14,373 nucleotides of DNA, taken from Chitinophaga pinensis. Its GTDB lineage: Bacteria; Bacteroidota; Bacteroidia; NS11-12g; UBA9320. The DNA lies in assembly GCA_945890595.1 (NCBI GenBank), contig CAMDCQ010000047.1:1-14373 (forward strand), read 5' to 3'. Shown piece after piece: positions 1 to 7,465 of the stretch. The notes beneath the pieces were generated by a model. That model was given only the letters and a program-made list of their open reading frames with translations, was not told where the DNA came from and made no database searches. Both the position numbers and the translations under genes were made by a program. Position 1 is the first letter of the stretch. Each line of letters starts with the position of its first letter.

Positions 1-303
1 TTGCCCAAAAACAGAACATATAGAAGTTTTCAAATCAAGGGAGATAGCATGCCTCCGGTAAGTGAAGGCTCTTGGGTTACTGCCAGTTATATACAAGACT
101 GGAATGATGTCAAAGACGGCGAAAACTATATTGTAGTCACCAAAGACGAGGGAATTGTTTTTAAACGTTTGTATAATAAAATTAAAAGTGAGCAAAGTAT
201 CACGCTAGTAAGTACAAATAGTGCTTATGCTCCCTATACATTACACATTGATCAAGTAGTTGAAATTTGGAAATTTGAAACCTGGAACGGATTTGAATTC
301 TAA
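1..303 (+). CDS. S24/LexA-like peptidase-domain regulator, C-terminal part (partial)
   Basis: This is the 3' end of a gene cut by the left edge of the window; about 100 codons are visible, ending at TAA 301-303. The frame is open to the edge and the first visible codon is TTG, so the true start is probably upstream. The segment has the hallmarks of the S24 (LexA/CI-type) peptidase fold: a GDSM motif at visible residues 14-17 with the likely nucleophile Ser16, then a beta-strand run ending in IVFKRL, where Lys55 sits at the expected general-base position. Bacteroidota proteins of this type usually have an N-terminal XRE helix-turn-helix followed by this domain and act as transcriptional repressors. 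The DNA-binding half is not in the window, so that role is inferred. Transcription probably ends at the hairpin at 355-403. Confidence 0.75.
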   Translation: MPKNRTYRSFQIKGDSMPPVSEGSWVTASYIQDWNDVKDGENYIVVTKDEGIVFKRLYNKIKSEQSITLVSTNSAYAPYTLHIDQVVEIWKFETWNGFEF

Positions 304-354
304 ATGAAATATTAGTTTATTAAAAAAAACTTTTGGGTAAGTCAACTCAATTAA

Positions 355-403
355 AAAAGGCCTCGAATTTCATACAATTGGTGTACGAAATTCGAGGCCT
401 TTT
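355..403. terminator. Bidirectional rho-independent terminator
   Basis: A perfect 17-bp inverted repeat (AAAAGGCCTCGAATTTC at 355-371 and its reverse complement at 387-403) encloses a 15-base loop, inside which TAC/GTA can pair further. The stem has a GC-rich core flanked by A and T runs, so both strands give a hairpin followed by a U tract; the run is longer on the minus strand (A353-358). It lies between the convergent ends of the S24-domain gene and the HtrA protease gene and can serve both. Confidence 0.92.
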
Positions 404-417
404 ATGACATAAAATGA

Positions 418-1887
418 CTAGTCTAATCGAATTGCAAAAGCTTCTTTATCTCCATTTGAAGTTACACCTTCTATAAGAACTGCACCTGATTTATCCTTCA
501 GCGCATTCTCTACATCTTTGGTGGTATATACGGGTGTCTTATCTATTTGAGTTATTACAAAACCGGCAGGAATCCCTTTTTGCTTCATAACTCCGTTTCC
601 CAATCTTGTAATTTTAACACCATTTTTAATTTTTAATGCTAACCGCTCTTCACGTGATGTATTTTCGATTTCAGCACCAAGCACTTTTTTCTCATCGCGC
701 TTAATTTCAGAACTTATTTCATTAGAACCATCCTTTGAAAGAAGAACCACGGTAAAGACCTTTTCTGATTTATTTCTAATCACGGTAACATTAACTTTGT
801 CACCAGGATGATATTTACTGATTTGTTCCTGTAAGTCTGAGCCTTTATTTACGATAACATCACCCACTTTTACAATAACGTCACCTTCTTTAATTCCGGC
901 TTTATCGGCACTTCCTCCATCGGCCACAGAAGGAACAAAAACACCATTCAAATTCTTAAGACCTTTATCATCCGCTAATTCTTGTGTTACATCCTGAATT
1001 CGAACACCAAGTATGGCTCTTTTAACCTCACCAAAATCCTTTAAATCTCCTACTATTTTTTTTGCTAAGTTGATAGGAATTGCAAAACTATAACCAGAAT
1101 AAGATCCCGTTTGAGATGCTATCGCTGTATTTATACCTATTAGCTCGCCCCTCGTATTTACTAATGCTCCTCCACTATTTCCTGGATTTACCGCAGCATC
1201 TGTCTGTATAAAATTTTCGATAGTATAGTCTCCACCCCGTTCTCTCAGTAGATTGATACTTCGTCCTTTTGCACTAACTATACCTGCGGTTACAGTGCTT
1301 GTAAGGTTAAAAGGATTTCCTACTGCAACCACCCATTCTCCCACTTTTAGTTCATCACTATTTCCTAGATTAAGAAACGGTAAATTATCTTCTTGGATCT
1401 TGAGTAAGGCTAAATCTGTTTCTGGGTCTGTACCCACAACCTCTGCTACATAACTGCGTTTGTCATCCAATACTACTTCCACTTTGGAAGCATTATCTAC
1501 TACGTGATTATTCGTAACAATATATCCATTTTGCCTAATAATAACTCCAGAACCTGTTGCTTGCTGTGGTCCTTGCTGTTGCGGAAATCCAGGCCCTCCA
1601 AAAAACTCTTCGAATGGATTCGTCATTTGACTGCGCGGGCTACTTTTTAATGTACTAATAATATGAACTACCGCTGGTGTGGAAATTTCTGCAACTGAAA
1701 CAAAATCAACTTCCGGAGCTGCTGCCAATTTTTCAGCCAATGTAAATTTGGCATTCTGATGTTGCGTAAATTGATCCGAGTTACTGTCATTCATCATAAG
1801 GTGATTAACTCCTAGAGCTACCAATCCCCCAACAAAAGCTATAGCTAAAATACTTAATACTTTCTTAAAATTCATATTTTTTATCAT
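418..1887 (-). CDS. degQ: HtrA/Deg-family periplasmic serine protease (Do/DegQ-like)
   Basis: The 489-aa product is an S1C-family serine protease that would degrade or refold misfolded envelope proteins in the periplasm. Residues about 7-31 form an N-terminal hydrophobic segment (signal peptide or anchor). The trypsin-like domain follows, with the full catalytic triad: His128 in TNNHVVD, Asp158 in ETDLALLKI and Ser238 in GNSGGAL. A short Gln/Pro-rich segment lies at about 101-110. The first PDZ domain spans about 290-372 (ILGVRIQDV, then AGIKEGDVIV) and the second about 402-488 (IPAGFVITQID). Two PDZ domains and this length match DegP/DegQ rather than single-PDZ DegS. The start is ATG at 1887; a second ATG four codons on (1875) is possible. 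The gene diverges from an ECF sigma factor gene and ends at the strong terminator at 355-403. Confidence 0.95.
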   Translation of the reverse strand: MIKNMNFKKVLSILAIAFVGGLVALGVNHLMMNDSNSDQFTQHQNAKFTLAEKLAAAPEVDFVSVAEISTPAVVHIISTLKSSPRSQMTNPFEEFFGGPGFPQQQGPQQATGSGVIIRQNGYIVTNNHVVDNASKVEVVLDDKRSYVAEVVGTDPETDLALLKIQEDNLPFLNLGNSDELKVGEWVVAVGNPFNLTSTVTAGIVSAKGRSINLLRERGGDYTIENFIQTDAAVNPGNSGGALVNTRGELIGINTAIASQTGSYSGYSFAIPINLAKKIVGDLKDFGEVKRAILGVRIQDVTQELADDKGLKNLNGVFVPSVADGGSADKAGIKEGDVIVKVGDVIVNKGSDLQEQISKYHPGDKVNVTVIRNKSEKVFTVVLLSKDGSNEISSEIKRDEKKVLGAEIENTSREERLALKIKNGVKITRLGNGVMKQKGIPAGFVITQIDKTPVYTTKDVENALKDKSGAVLIEGVTSNGDKEAFAIRLD

Positions 1888-1946
1888 CTTTTTACTCTTT
1901 TACGATTTTATCCAAATGCTGTTCCAAAAAGGGTGGTTCATTAAGT

Positions 1947-1979
1947 TTTTAACAGCTCCCATAAAAATAATTAATTTTG
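1947..1979 (+). promoter_or_regulatory. Likely promoter for the sigma/anti-sigma/dapF operon
   Basis: TAATTTTG at 1972-1979 is an exact match to the Bacteroidota -7 element TAnnTTTG. A TTTT stretch at 1947-1950, 21 bp upstream, is a one-mismatch -33 box. The predicted start is near 1986, leaving a leader of about 100 nt before the sigma factor ATG. The -33 box is weak, which would be consistent with regulated use or a different sigma factor. Confidence 0.45.
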
Positions 1980-1984
1980 CGAAG

Positions 1985-2016
1985 CAAATGTATCAACAGC
2001 ACTCAATGTTTCCAAC
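1985..2016 (-). promoter_or_regulatory. Bacteroidota-type promoter for the HtrA protease gene
   Basis: Read on the minus strand, GTTG (2016-2013) is followed after 20 bp by TACATTTG (1992-1985). This fits the Bacteroidota consensus TTTG-N19-21-TAnnTTTG with one mismatch in the -33 box. The predicted transcript starts near 1979 and gives a leader of about 90 nt. The assignment rests on pattern matching only. Confidence 0.55.
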
Positions 2017-2084
2017 GTGTGGAGTATCAATTTTGATGCTGCTGATTTACCTTTCTCGATTAATTCGTATTAACTATCTACAAA

Positions 2085-2648
2085 ATGTTTGGTTTAGGTA
2101 GTTTAAATGATCAAGCCATTCTTGAGCGTATAAAAGACGGAGACGAATCCGTTCTCGTTTTAGTATACAAGAAACATTATGGTATGGTAAAAAAATTAAT
2201 TTTAAAAAACAGCGGTGACATTACCGTGGTAGACGATATAATGCAAGATACGATAATCGCTGTTTGGAAAAATGCAAATAAACCAACATTTCTACTGCAA
2301 TCTAAACTGAGCACATACATTCTTGCTATTGCAAAAAACCTATGGTTAAAAGAACTCAAAAAACGGAGTAAGTTCAAATCCGTTGACGAAAATAGTCCTA
2401 AAAACACCCTTATAGATACCCAAAAGGAGAATTTAGACAGCGATATAATAGCCGAAATGGTAAACGAGATGGACGAAACGTGCAAAAAGCTTCTCTCCTA
2501 CTTTTACTTTGATGGTTACAGTACTAGATTGATAGCTGATAAGCTGAATTATGCCAATGCAGATACCGTAAAAAGTAAAAAGTATCAATGTTTCAAAAAA
2601 CTACAAGCATCTGTTTTAGCTAGATATAATAAAGTGGACTTGATCTAA
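2085..2648 (+). CDS. ECF-type RNA polymerase sigma factor (sigma-70 family)
   Basis: The 187-aa product has the two-domain layout of extracytoplasmic-function sigma factors. Region 2 covers about residues 18-95, including VVDDIMQDTIIAVWKN (48-63), which corresponds to the core-polymerase and -10 binding helices. Region 4 covers about 120-178, where the helix-turn-helix includes GYSTRLIADKLNYANADTVKSK. The length is normal for the family. The start is ATG 2085; no strong Shine-Dalgarno sequence is visible, as is common in this phylum. The stop TAA shares one base with the ATG of the next gene (TAATG), so the two are probably translationally coupled. The next gene encodes a likely anti-sigma factor, and the divergent neighbour is an HtrA protease, so a role in envelope stress is a reasonable inference; the signal and regulon are unknown. 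Confidence 0.9.
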   Translation: MFGLGSLNDQAILERIKDGDESVLVLVYKKHYGMVKKLILKNSGDITVVDDIMQDTIIAVWKNANKPTFLLQSKLSTYILAIAKNLWLKELKKRSKFKSVDENSPKNTLIDTQKENLDSDIIAEMVNEMDETCKKLLSYFYFDGYSTRLIADKLNYANADTVKSKKYQCFKKLQASVLARYNKVDLI

Positions 2649-3676
2649 TGGAAGAAGAAAAACAATATCATTTGATTGACGACTACCTAAATGGAGAATT
2701 ACAAGGTATCGCCTTAGATGAATTCAAAATCCAACTTAATCAGTCCGTTGAGTTACAACAACAGGTGTATCTACAAAGTGCCATTATTAAAGAAATAAAC
2801 GCGCAGCGCGAAGCTGAGATCAAAGCAATTTTAACAAAAGAAAAACATTCTACTTTTAAGACGGTAAGTATTCGTTCCAACAGTAAAATTGCCATGAGTA
2901 TTGCTGCATCTGTTGCATTCTTAGTAGTGACGTATTTCTACCTTTCACCAAAAAACGCTTCAATTAGTTCCACGTTAGTATCTAAAAAAACTCCCAAAGA
3001 AGTTAACAAACCATTCAAATCTAAAAACAAAAGGCAAAAAGATACTCCTCTAGAACAACCCTTAATTGCCGAATATGAACTTCCCGATATAGATACGGAA
3101 CTTTCTTTTGAGGATGATTCTGACTTTGAGCTATCTGAAGATACGGAATTGTCATCTATGGAAGCCAGAACAACTAGAGACAATACTTTAGAAAAAGATT
3201 ATGAATCTGAAGAGTTTATTATTGAACGAGATGAATTAATCGGTTCTAGATTTTTCTTGTTGCAGACTGTCGACTATACCACTAATAGCGCCTATAAAGA
3301 CATCGAAGCACAAGATCGTCCCTCAAATGTAACCAGCAGCAAAGCCGCCACTAAATTGGAAAATAAACTGGAAGATGCGACTGTTTTTAAAAAGGAAAAA
3401 CAAACTGCCGCTCAAGTCGACTTAGACGTTCCGCCAGCCACTAAAATAAGTGTAGAATATTGGAAGAGTGTAGTAAATTTTAAAGGATATATATTTGACG
3501 GGAATACAGTACAATTATATGGCATTTCTCAAAACAAAGCTCTTATTTTTAAAGAGTTGGACAATAGAATCTATGTAAAAATAGACGGTAAACATTATTT
3601 TATCGAAAAAAATCAAACCTATAAAAGATTTAGCGAGGTAACAAACCCTACGCTTTTAAATATACTCAATGACTAA
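2648..3676 (+). CDS. Single-pass membrane protein, probable anti-sigma factor
   Basis: The 342-aa product has a short cytoplasmic-type N-terminus (about 1-80, with the DDYLNGEL start typical of anti-sigma N-termini), one transmembrane segment at about 81-99, and a long region predicted to be periplasmic. That region is charge-segregated: lysine-rich at about 113-131, then strongly acidic at about 135-198. It ends in a compact strand-rich domain at about 267-342 that I do not recognise. There are no cysteines, so this is not a zinc-binding (ZAS/HxxxCxxC) anti-sigma factor. The gene overlaps the sigma factor stop by one base and the dapF start by eight bases (ATGACTAA). The anti-sigma role is inferred from this position and topology; the sequence itself gives no catalytic motif. 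Confidence 0.7.
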   Translation: MEEEKQYHLIDDYLNGELQGIALDEFKIQLNQSVELQQQVYLQSAIIKEINAQREAEIKAILTKEKHSTFKTVSIRSNSKIAMSIAASVAFLVVTYFYLSPKNASISSTLVSKKTPKEVNKPFKSKNKRQKDTPLEQPLIAEYELPDIDTELSFEDDSDFELSEDTELSSMEARTTRDNTLEKDYESEEFIIERDELIGSRFFLLQTVDYTTNSAYKDIEAQDRPSNVTSSKAATKLENKLEDATVFKKEKQTAAQVDLDVPPATKISVEYWKSVVNFKGYIFDGNTVQLYGISQNKALIFKELDNRIYVKIDGKHYFIEKNQTYKRFSEVTNPTLLNILND

Positions 3677-4442
3677 ACAAATACACTTTTATAAATACCA
3701 AGGTACTGGAAACGATTTTGTAATCACTACAGATATTTTTGACCTGTCCACGGAGCAAATTCAAGCATTGTGCCATCGGAAATACGGGATAGGATCAGAT
3801 GGCTTAATCGTAATGAAAAAAGAAAGCAAGTACGACTTCGAAATGATGTACTATAACGCAGATGGCAGTGAAAGTTTTTGTGGTAACGGAAGCAGATGTG
3901 CAGTTATGCATGCAAAAAGTATTGGATGGATAACCAATGAATGCACATTCGGATCTAATGACGGTCCACATGAAGCAAGAATAGAAGATGCAACTGTATT
4001 CTTGAAAATGCACAATGTAGATATGGTACTGGTAGAAGATGAAGGCTATATGTTAAACACCGGATCGCCACATTATATAGCCTACACCGAGGAGTTGGAT
4101 GCTTTAGACTTAATAGAAGCTGCACATGCTATTCGTTATAGCGAACGCTTCGAAGAAACAGGGATTAATGTCAACTATCTGGAAGCGCGAAATGGGGTCT
4201 TGTATATTCGTACGTACGAACGCGGAGTAGAAGATGAAACTTTGAGCTGTGGAACGGGGGTAACTGCCGCGGCCATTGCCCATTACCTTGAGCAAGAGAG
4301 TAGCATTAAGCACTTCTCACAAAAAATCCAGACTAAGGGAGGACCACTCATGGTTTCGTTTGATAAAAAACCAAAGTCTTTTGAAAATATATTTTTATCG
4401 GGTCCTGCAGTAAAAGTTTTTGAAGGAGAAATCGAATTATAA
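3669..4442 (+). CDS. dapF: Diaminopimelate epimerase
   Basis: The 257-aa product interconverts LL- and meso-diaminopimelate in the cytoplasm, the step that supplies lysine and the peptidoglycan cross-linking residue. The two catalytic cysteines are in their signature motifs: Cys71 in SFCGNGSRC and Cys194 in TLSCGTGVTAAA. The N-terminal FYKYQGTGNDFV (7-18) and NTGSPHYI (130-137) are also family signatures. Length is normal and no key residue is missing. The start ATG 3669 lies inside the end of the anti-sigma-like gene (8-bp overlap), so dapF appears to be the third gene of the sigma operon. No terminator is evident after its stop, and read-through into the next gene is possible. Confidence 0.96.
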   Translation: MTKQIHFYKYQGTGNDFVITTDIFDLSTEQIQALCHRKYGIGSDGLIVMKKESKYDFEMMYYNADGSESFCGNGSRCAVMHAKSIGWITNECTFGSNDGPHEARIEDATVFLKMHNVDMVLVEDEGYMLNTGSPHYIAYTEELDALDLIEAAHAIRYSERFEETGINVNYLEARNGVLYIRTYERGVEDETLSCGTGVTAAAIAHYLEQESSIKHFSQKIQTKGGPLMVSFDKKPKSFENIFLSGPAVKVFEGEIEL

Positions 4443-4475
4443 TCTTCACATAATCAGTCAATCTTGTAATTATTT

Positions 4476-5825
4476 TTGATTAATTTCGTTACATTGACCA
4501 AAAAAAATACACTCTATTACGCTATTGGAAGTACAATCCTATTTATGGGAGCGTTATACAACACCTTCCCGTTTATCAATGGCGACTCTAGTGTATATAT
4601 TTCCTCTGGAATAGAAAATACTGTACCTTACGAGCGACCTATATTTTATGGTTATTTCTTGAGACTCACCTCCTTCAAAATGTCGCTTTGGCTGCCGGCT
4701 CTTGCTCAATGTGGCATTTTATTTATGCTGCTATCGCATATGTTTAAAGTGCTGCTGCCCAACATCACAAAGAAGCAAAGCTTGCTTGTTACATTGGTAC
4801 TTTGCTTAGGCACAGGCGTATGGTTTGAGGTAGCCAAGCTTATGGCAGATATTTTTACTGCCTATCTCACGCTTGCTTTTTTTCTTTATATATTTGAAAA
4901 AGCGGCCTCTACCTTTAGTAAAATACTTTACCTATTTATTATACTATACAGTGCTACTTGTCATAACTCACATCTGGTCATCTTGACTCTGGCTCCCTTC
5001 TTACTCTGGTTTATTTTTAAACTAGTAGGCATTCGCATTAAAACATTGCACTGGCCTATTTTAGTACTCATACCTCTATCTTGGGCTGCGGTGTGCACAT
5101 CTAACTATGTTGACAATGGCAATTTTACCACCAGCAGAGCAAGTCACGTTTTTTTGATGGGCAAAATGGTAGAAAACGGAATGTTAAAACATCACCTAGA
5201 TAGGCGGTGCGATAGCAAAGATTGGAAAATATGCCAATATGCCGATAGCCTACCAATAACCGGATGGCAATTTGTGTGGGACCCAAAAAGCCCTGTAGCC
5301 AAAACCGGCGGTTGGGATGCCAATAAAGTAGAATATAACGACATCTTAACATCTATAATTACTACACCCAATCACCTGTTCTTATTAATGTATAAATCTG
5401 TTATAGAAACAGGTGCAGAGCTGCTGCAATGCGATTATGGCACCGACCTCATTAGATTCGACGAAAAAAGCAATATACAGCAGACCATCTATAAATATTA
5501 TGGGCACGAATACAATCGCTCCCGTTGGAGCCGACAGAGCATACTCGAAATACCATTTGATGGACTTAATATGTGGTATTACCTATTTTTGATAGTTTCT
5601 ACGGTTTGGGTAGCTCATCTGTACTCCATACAACAAATCCCAAATCAGCTCATATCAGCCTATGTATTTGTTTTAGCTATACTACTAGTGAATGCCTTTG
5701 TGACAGCTAATTTTGCCAATATAGGAGACAGACTTAACACACGTATATTTTGGTTACTACCTACCTTACACATTTTGAGCATACTACATTCTTTGATACA
5801 TAACCTAAAAACTGCAAGCAAATGA
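4476..5825 (+). CDS. Polytopic membrane protein of unknown function, possibly GT-C-like
   Basis: I do not recognise a named family with certainty. The product of about 449 aa has roughly nine or ten hydrophobic segments. The first (about 12-33) is followed by a FINGDSSVYI motif (33-42), an acidic motif after TM1 that resembles the GT-C glycosyltransferase pattern. Other conserved-looking stretches are CHNSHL (162-167) and DRLNTRIFWLLP (418-429). A hydrophilic loop at about 206-300 carries a Cys pair (245 and 253) and SPVAKTGGW (272-280), and probably faces the periplasm. The start is unclear: there is an in-frame stop at 4467, so TTG 4476 or TTG 4494 (443 aa) must be used to keep TM1; the first ATG would remove it. 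The stop overlaps the sanA start (ATGA), which suggests a shared envelope role. Confidence 0.75.
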   Translation: MINFVTLTKKNTLYYAIGSTILFMGALYNTFPFINGDSSVYISSGIENTVPYERPIFYGYFLRLTSFKMSLWLPALAQCGILFMLLSHMFKVLLPNITKKQSLLVTLVLCLGTGVWFEVAKLMADIFTAYLTLAFFLYIFEKAASTFSKILYLFIILYSATCHNSHLVILTLAPFLLWFIFKLVGIRIKTLHWPILVLIPLSWAAVCTSNYVDNGNFTTSRASHVFLMGKMVENGMLKHHLDRRCDSKDWKICQYADSLPITGWQFVWDPKSPVAKTGGWDANKVEYNDILTSIITTPNHLFLLMYKSVIETGAELLQCDYGTDLIRFDEKSNIQQTIYKYYGHEYNRSRWSRQSILEIPFDGLNMWYYLFLIVSTVWVAHLYSIQQIPNQLISAYVFVLAILLVNAFVTANFANIGDRLNTRIFWLLPTLHILSILHSLIHNLKTASK

Positions 5826-6457
5826 TCACTAAATGGATGTATAGAATAATCATGGTAGGATTTGCTGGACTTGCTATAATAGCATGGATGGATTGGCGAG
5901 TCGCCTACAAAACCTCGGCTTATTTGTACCAAGATATAGAAACAATACCTGCTAAAAAAATAGGTCTAGTGCTTGGCACTTCCCGAACGGGTAGGGGTGG
6001 TGATTTAAACCCCTTTTATAAGCACCGCATAGCTGCTGCAGTGGCATTGTACAATGCAGGTAAGATACGCTACGTGCTAGTGAGCGGAGATAATAGCACC
6101 AAAAATTATGACGAACCAACCAGTATGAAACTAGACTTAGTAGCAAAGGGAGTGCCCGATAGTGTAATATTTCTAGATTATGCCGGTTTTAGCACTATGG
6201 CTTCCATAATACGGTGCAAAAAAGTGTTTAACGAAACAGATATCACAATTATATCACAGCAGTTTCATAACGAACGAGCCATATATCTGGCTTTAGCAAA
6301 TAATATGACTGCGGTAGGATATAATGCCAACGATGTGCGTGGTAAATATGGATGGAAAACGCGAATTAGAGAATACTTGGCTCGTGTGAAAGTGCACCTA
6401 GATATATGGTTTAGTAAAGAACCTCACTTTTTGGGAGATGAGATAACGATAGGCTAA
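5822..6457 (+). CDS. sanA: SanA/YdcF-family (DUF218) envelope protein
   Basis: The 211-aa product matches SanA, the inner-membrane protein linked in enterics to vancomycin exclusion at high temperature and to envelope barrier function; its biochemical activity is not settled. One N-terminal transmembrane anchor (about 7-23) precedes a DUF218 domain with the expected motifs in order: GLVLGTSR (48-55), NPFYKHRI (63-70), VSGDN (87-91), YDEPTSMK (96-103), LDYAGFST (118-125), ISQQFHNERA (144-153) and RIREYLARVK (181-190), ending in PHFLG. The RCKKVF...ISQQFHNERA block and the RIRE/FLG tail favour SanA over plain YdcF. The start ATG overlaps the upstream TGA by 4 bp, so it is probably translated by coupling with the membrane protein gene. 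No terminator is evident downstream. Confidence 0.88.
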   Translation: MITKWMYRIIMVGFAGLAIIAWMDWRVAYKTSAYLYQDIETIPAKKIGLVLGTSRTGRGGDLNPFYKHRIAAAVALYNAGKIRYVLVSGDNSTKNYDEPTSMKLDLVAKGVPDSVIFLDYAGFSTMASIIRCKKVFNETDITIISQQFHNERAIYLALANNMTAVGYNANDVRGKYGWKTRIREYLARVKVHLDIWFSKEPHFLGDEITIG

Positions 6458-6664
6458 GTACTGTGATTTATAATAAGTTAGTTCTTGAAATGCTTTAATA
6501 ATTACCTAGATTTTTTGAATTTTATTAGATTCTAAAAACAAAAAACTTAAAGAAAATTAGTTCTAAAAAATAGAATATTCTTTGTCAAGTATTGCAAAAA
6601 GAACTAAAAAAACCGGAGCAATAAATAATAGAATAAAAACAACACGCTTAATCTTAACGCACTT
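6458..6664. other. AT-rich intergenic spacer with a repeated 8-mer
   Basis: This spacer of about 207 bp has no ORF or RNA gene that I can see. TTAGTTCT occurs at 6478-6485 and 6557-6564 and in inverted form (AGAACTAA) at 6600-6607. The nearest promoter-like string, TA-N3-TTTG at 6576-6584, has one extra spacer base and no -33 partner, so I do not call a promoter. A promoter for the secreted-protein gene probably lies here but cannot be placed. Confidence 0.4.
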
Positions 6665-7435
6665 ATGAAAATAATTAAAAACAGTATAAAACTAAGCTTA
6701 ATTCTCCTGCTAGGTAATGTCTACACATATGCAACCACTTGGGAAACTATAGATAAGGGATATTGGACAGACACCGCCGTATGGCTAAACGGTGTAGTAC
6801 CAGACACGATGAGCGGTGATACTTTTGTCATAAATCATCCTATTGTTATCTCTCAAGATTTGATTTTTACTTCCGGAGCATACATTTTGATAACACAAAA
6901 TGGCGGCATTTGTGGTCACCAAAAAGGAACATTGCTTAACAGTGCAAAGCTTATTACATACGGAATTCTGGAGTTGGATGATTTAGTTATAGATAACGGC
7001 TCAATGCATTGTCTAGCAGGTAATGTTATACTATCTACCTCAGCAAAAGTAATTGGGGTAAACGGCAAATTACAGGTGGAAGTCACATCAAGTTTCGCGG
7101 TGGGTTTTTGGTTCGAGTGTATGTTGCCAGATTACGCATTTTTAACTGAAAATACATTGAAAATCGATAAACAAATGGTTGAATCAAGATTACAAATTCA
7201 TCCTAATCCATTTACACATAGTATTACCCTGCAACACGCAGTAACCATTAATAGTCAAAATAACAAACCGTACCGTATTATTATTTATGACTACCTAGGT
7301 AAAGAAGCATTTGAACAAGAGTTGCAATCTGTAGACTCGAATCAGATTATTTTGGATTTCTTGAAACCCGGTATTTACGTTGTCGCTTTGAGTAATGGAC
7401 TTAATAAATATTACTCAAGGATAGTTAAGCAATAA
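6665..7435 (+). CDS. Small secreted protein with type IX secretion sorting domain
   Basis: The 256-aa product begins with a signal peptide (about 1-23; basic start, hydrophobic core, cleavage likely after YTYA). The body (about 25-155) is strand-rich, with a WETIDKGYWTDTAVWLNGVVP start and repeated short beta segments. This resembles G8-like or lamin-type Bacteroidota surface proteins, though no enzyme motif is visible. The C-terminal region (about 174-256) is a Por/type IX sorting domain: LQIHPNPF (176-183), YRIIIYDYLGKE (203-214), LKPGIYVVAL (233-242) and the basic tail YYSRIVKQ. The protein would cross the outer membrane by the type IX system, with the domain removed on surface attachment or release. 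Cysteines at 83, 116 and 152 lie in the body. The gene has its own spacer upstream and converges on the permease gene. Confidence 0.85.
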   Translation: MKIIKNSIKLSLILLLGNVYTYATTWETIDKGYWTDTAVWLNGVVPDTMSGDTFVINHPIVISQDLIFTSGAYILITQNGGICGHQKGTLLNSAKLITYGILELDDLVIDNGSMHCLAGNVILSTSAKVIGVNGKLQVEVTSSFAVGFWFECMLPDYAFLTENTLKIDKQMVESRLQIHPNPFTHSITLQHAVTINSQNNKPYRIIIYDYLGKEAFEQELQSVDSNQIILDFLKPGIYVVALSNGLNKYYSRIVKQ

Positions 7436-7448
7436 GAAACCATAAGTC

Positions 7449-7465
7449 AAGAGTACAATACTCTT
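7449..7465. terminator. Small hairpin between convergent genes, possible weak terminator
   Basis: AAGAGTA (7449-7455) and TACTCTT (7459-7465) form a 7-bp stem with a 3-base loop. It sits in the 28-bp gap between two convergent genes and overlaps the stop codon of the permease gene. No clear T tract follows on either strand, so termination is plausible mainly from position. Confidence 0.35.

Noticed and set aside
1916..2101. Short plus-strand reading frame in the protease/sigma intergenic region
   Set aside because: It covers the predicted promoters of both flanking genes, overlaps the sigma gene start and has no recognisable protein features.
6576..6584. TATTCTTTG as a promoter for the secreted-protein gene
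   Set aside because: The spacing is TA-N3-TTTG instead of N2, and there is no TTG at the right distance upstream.
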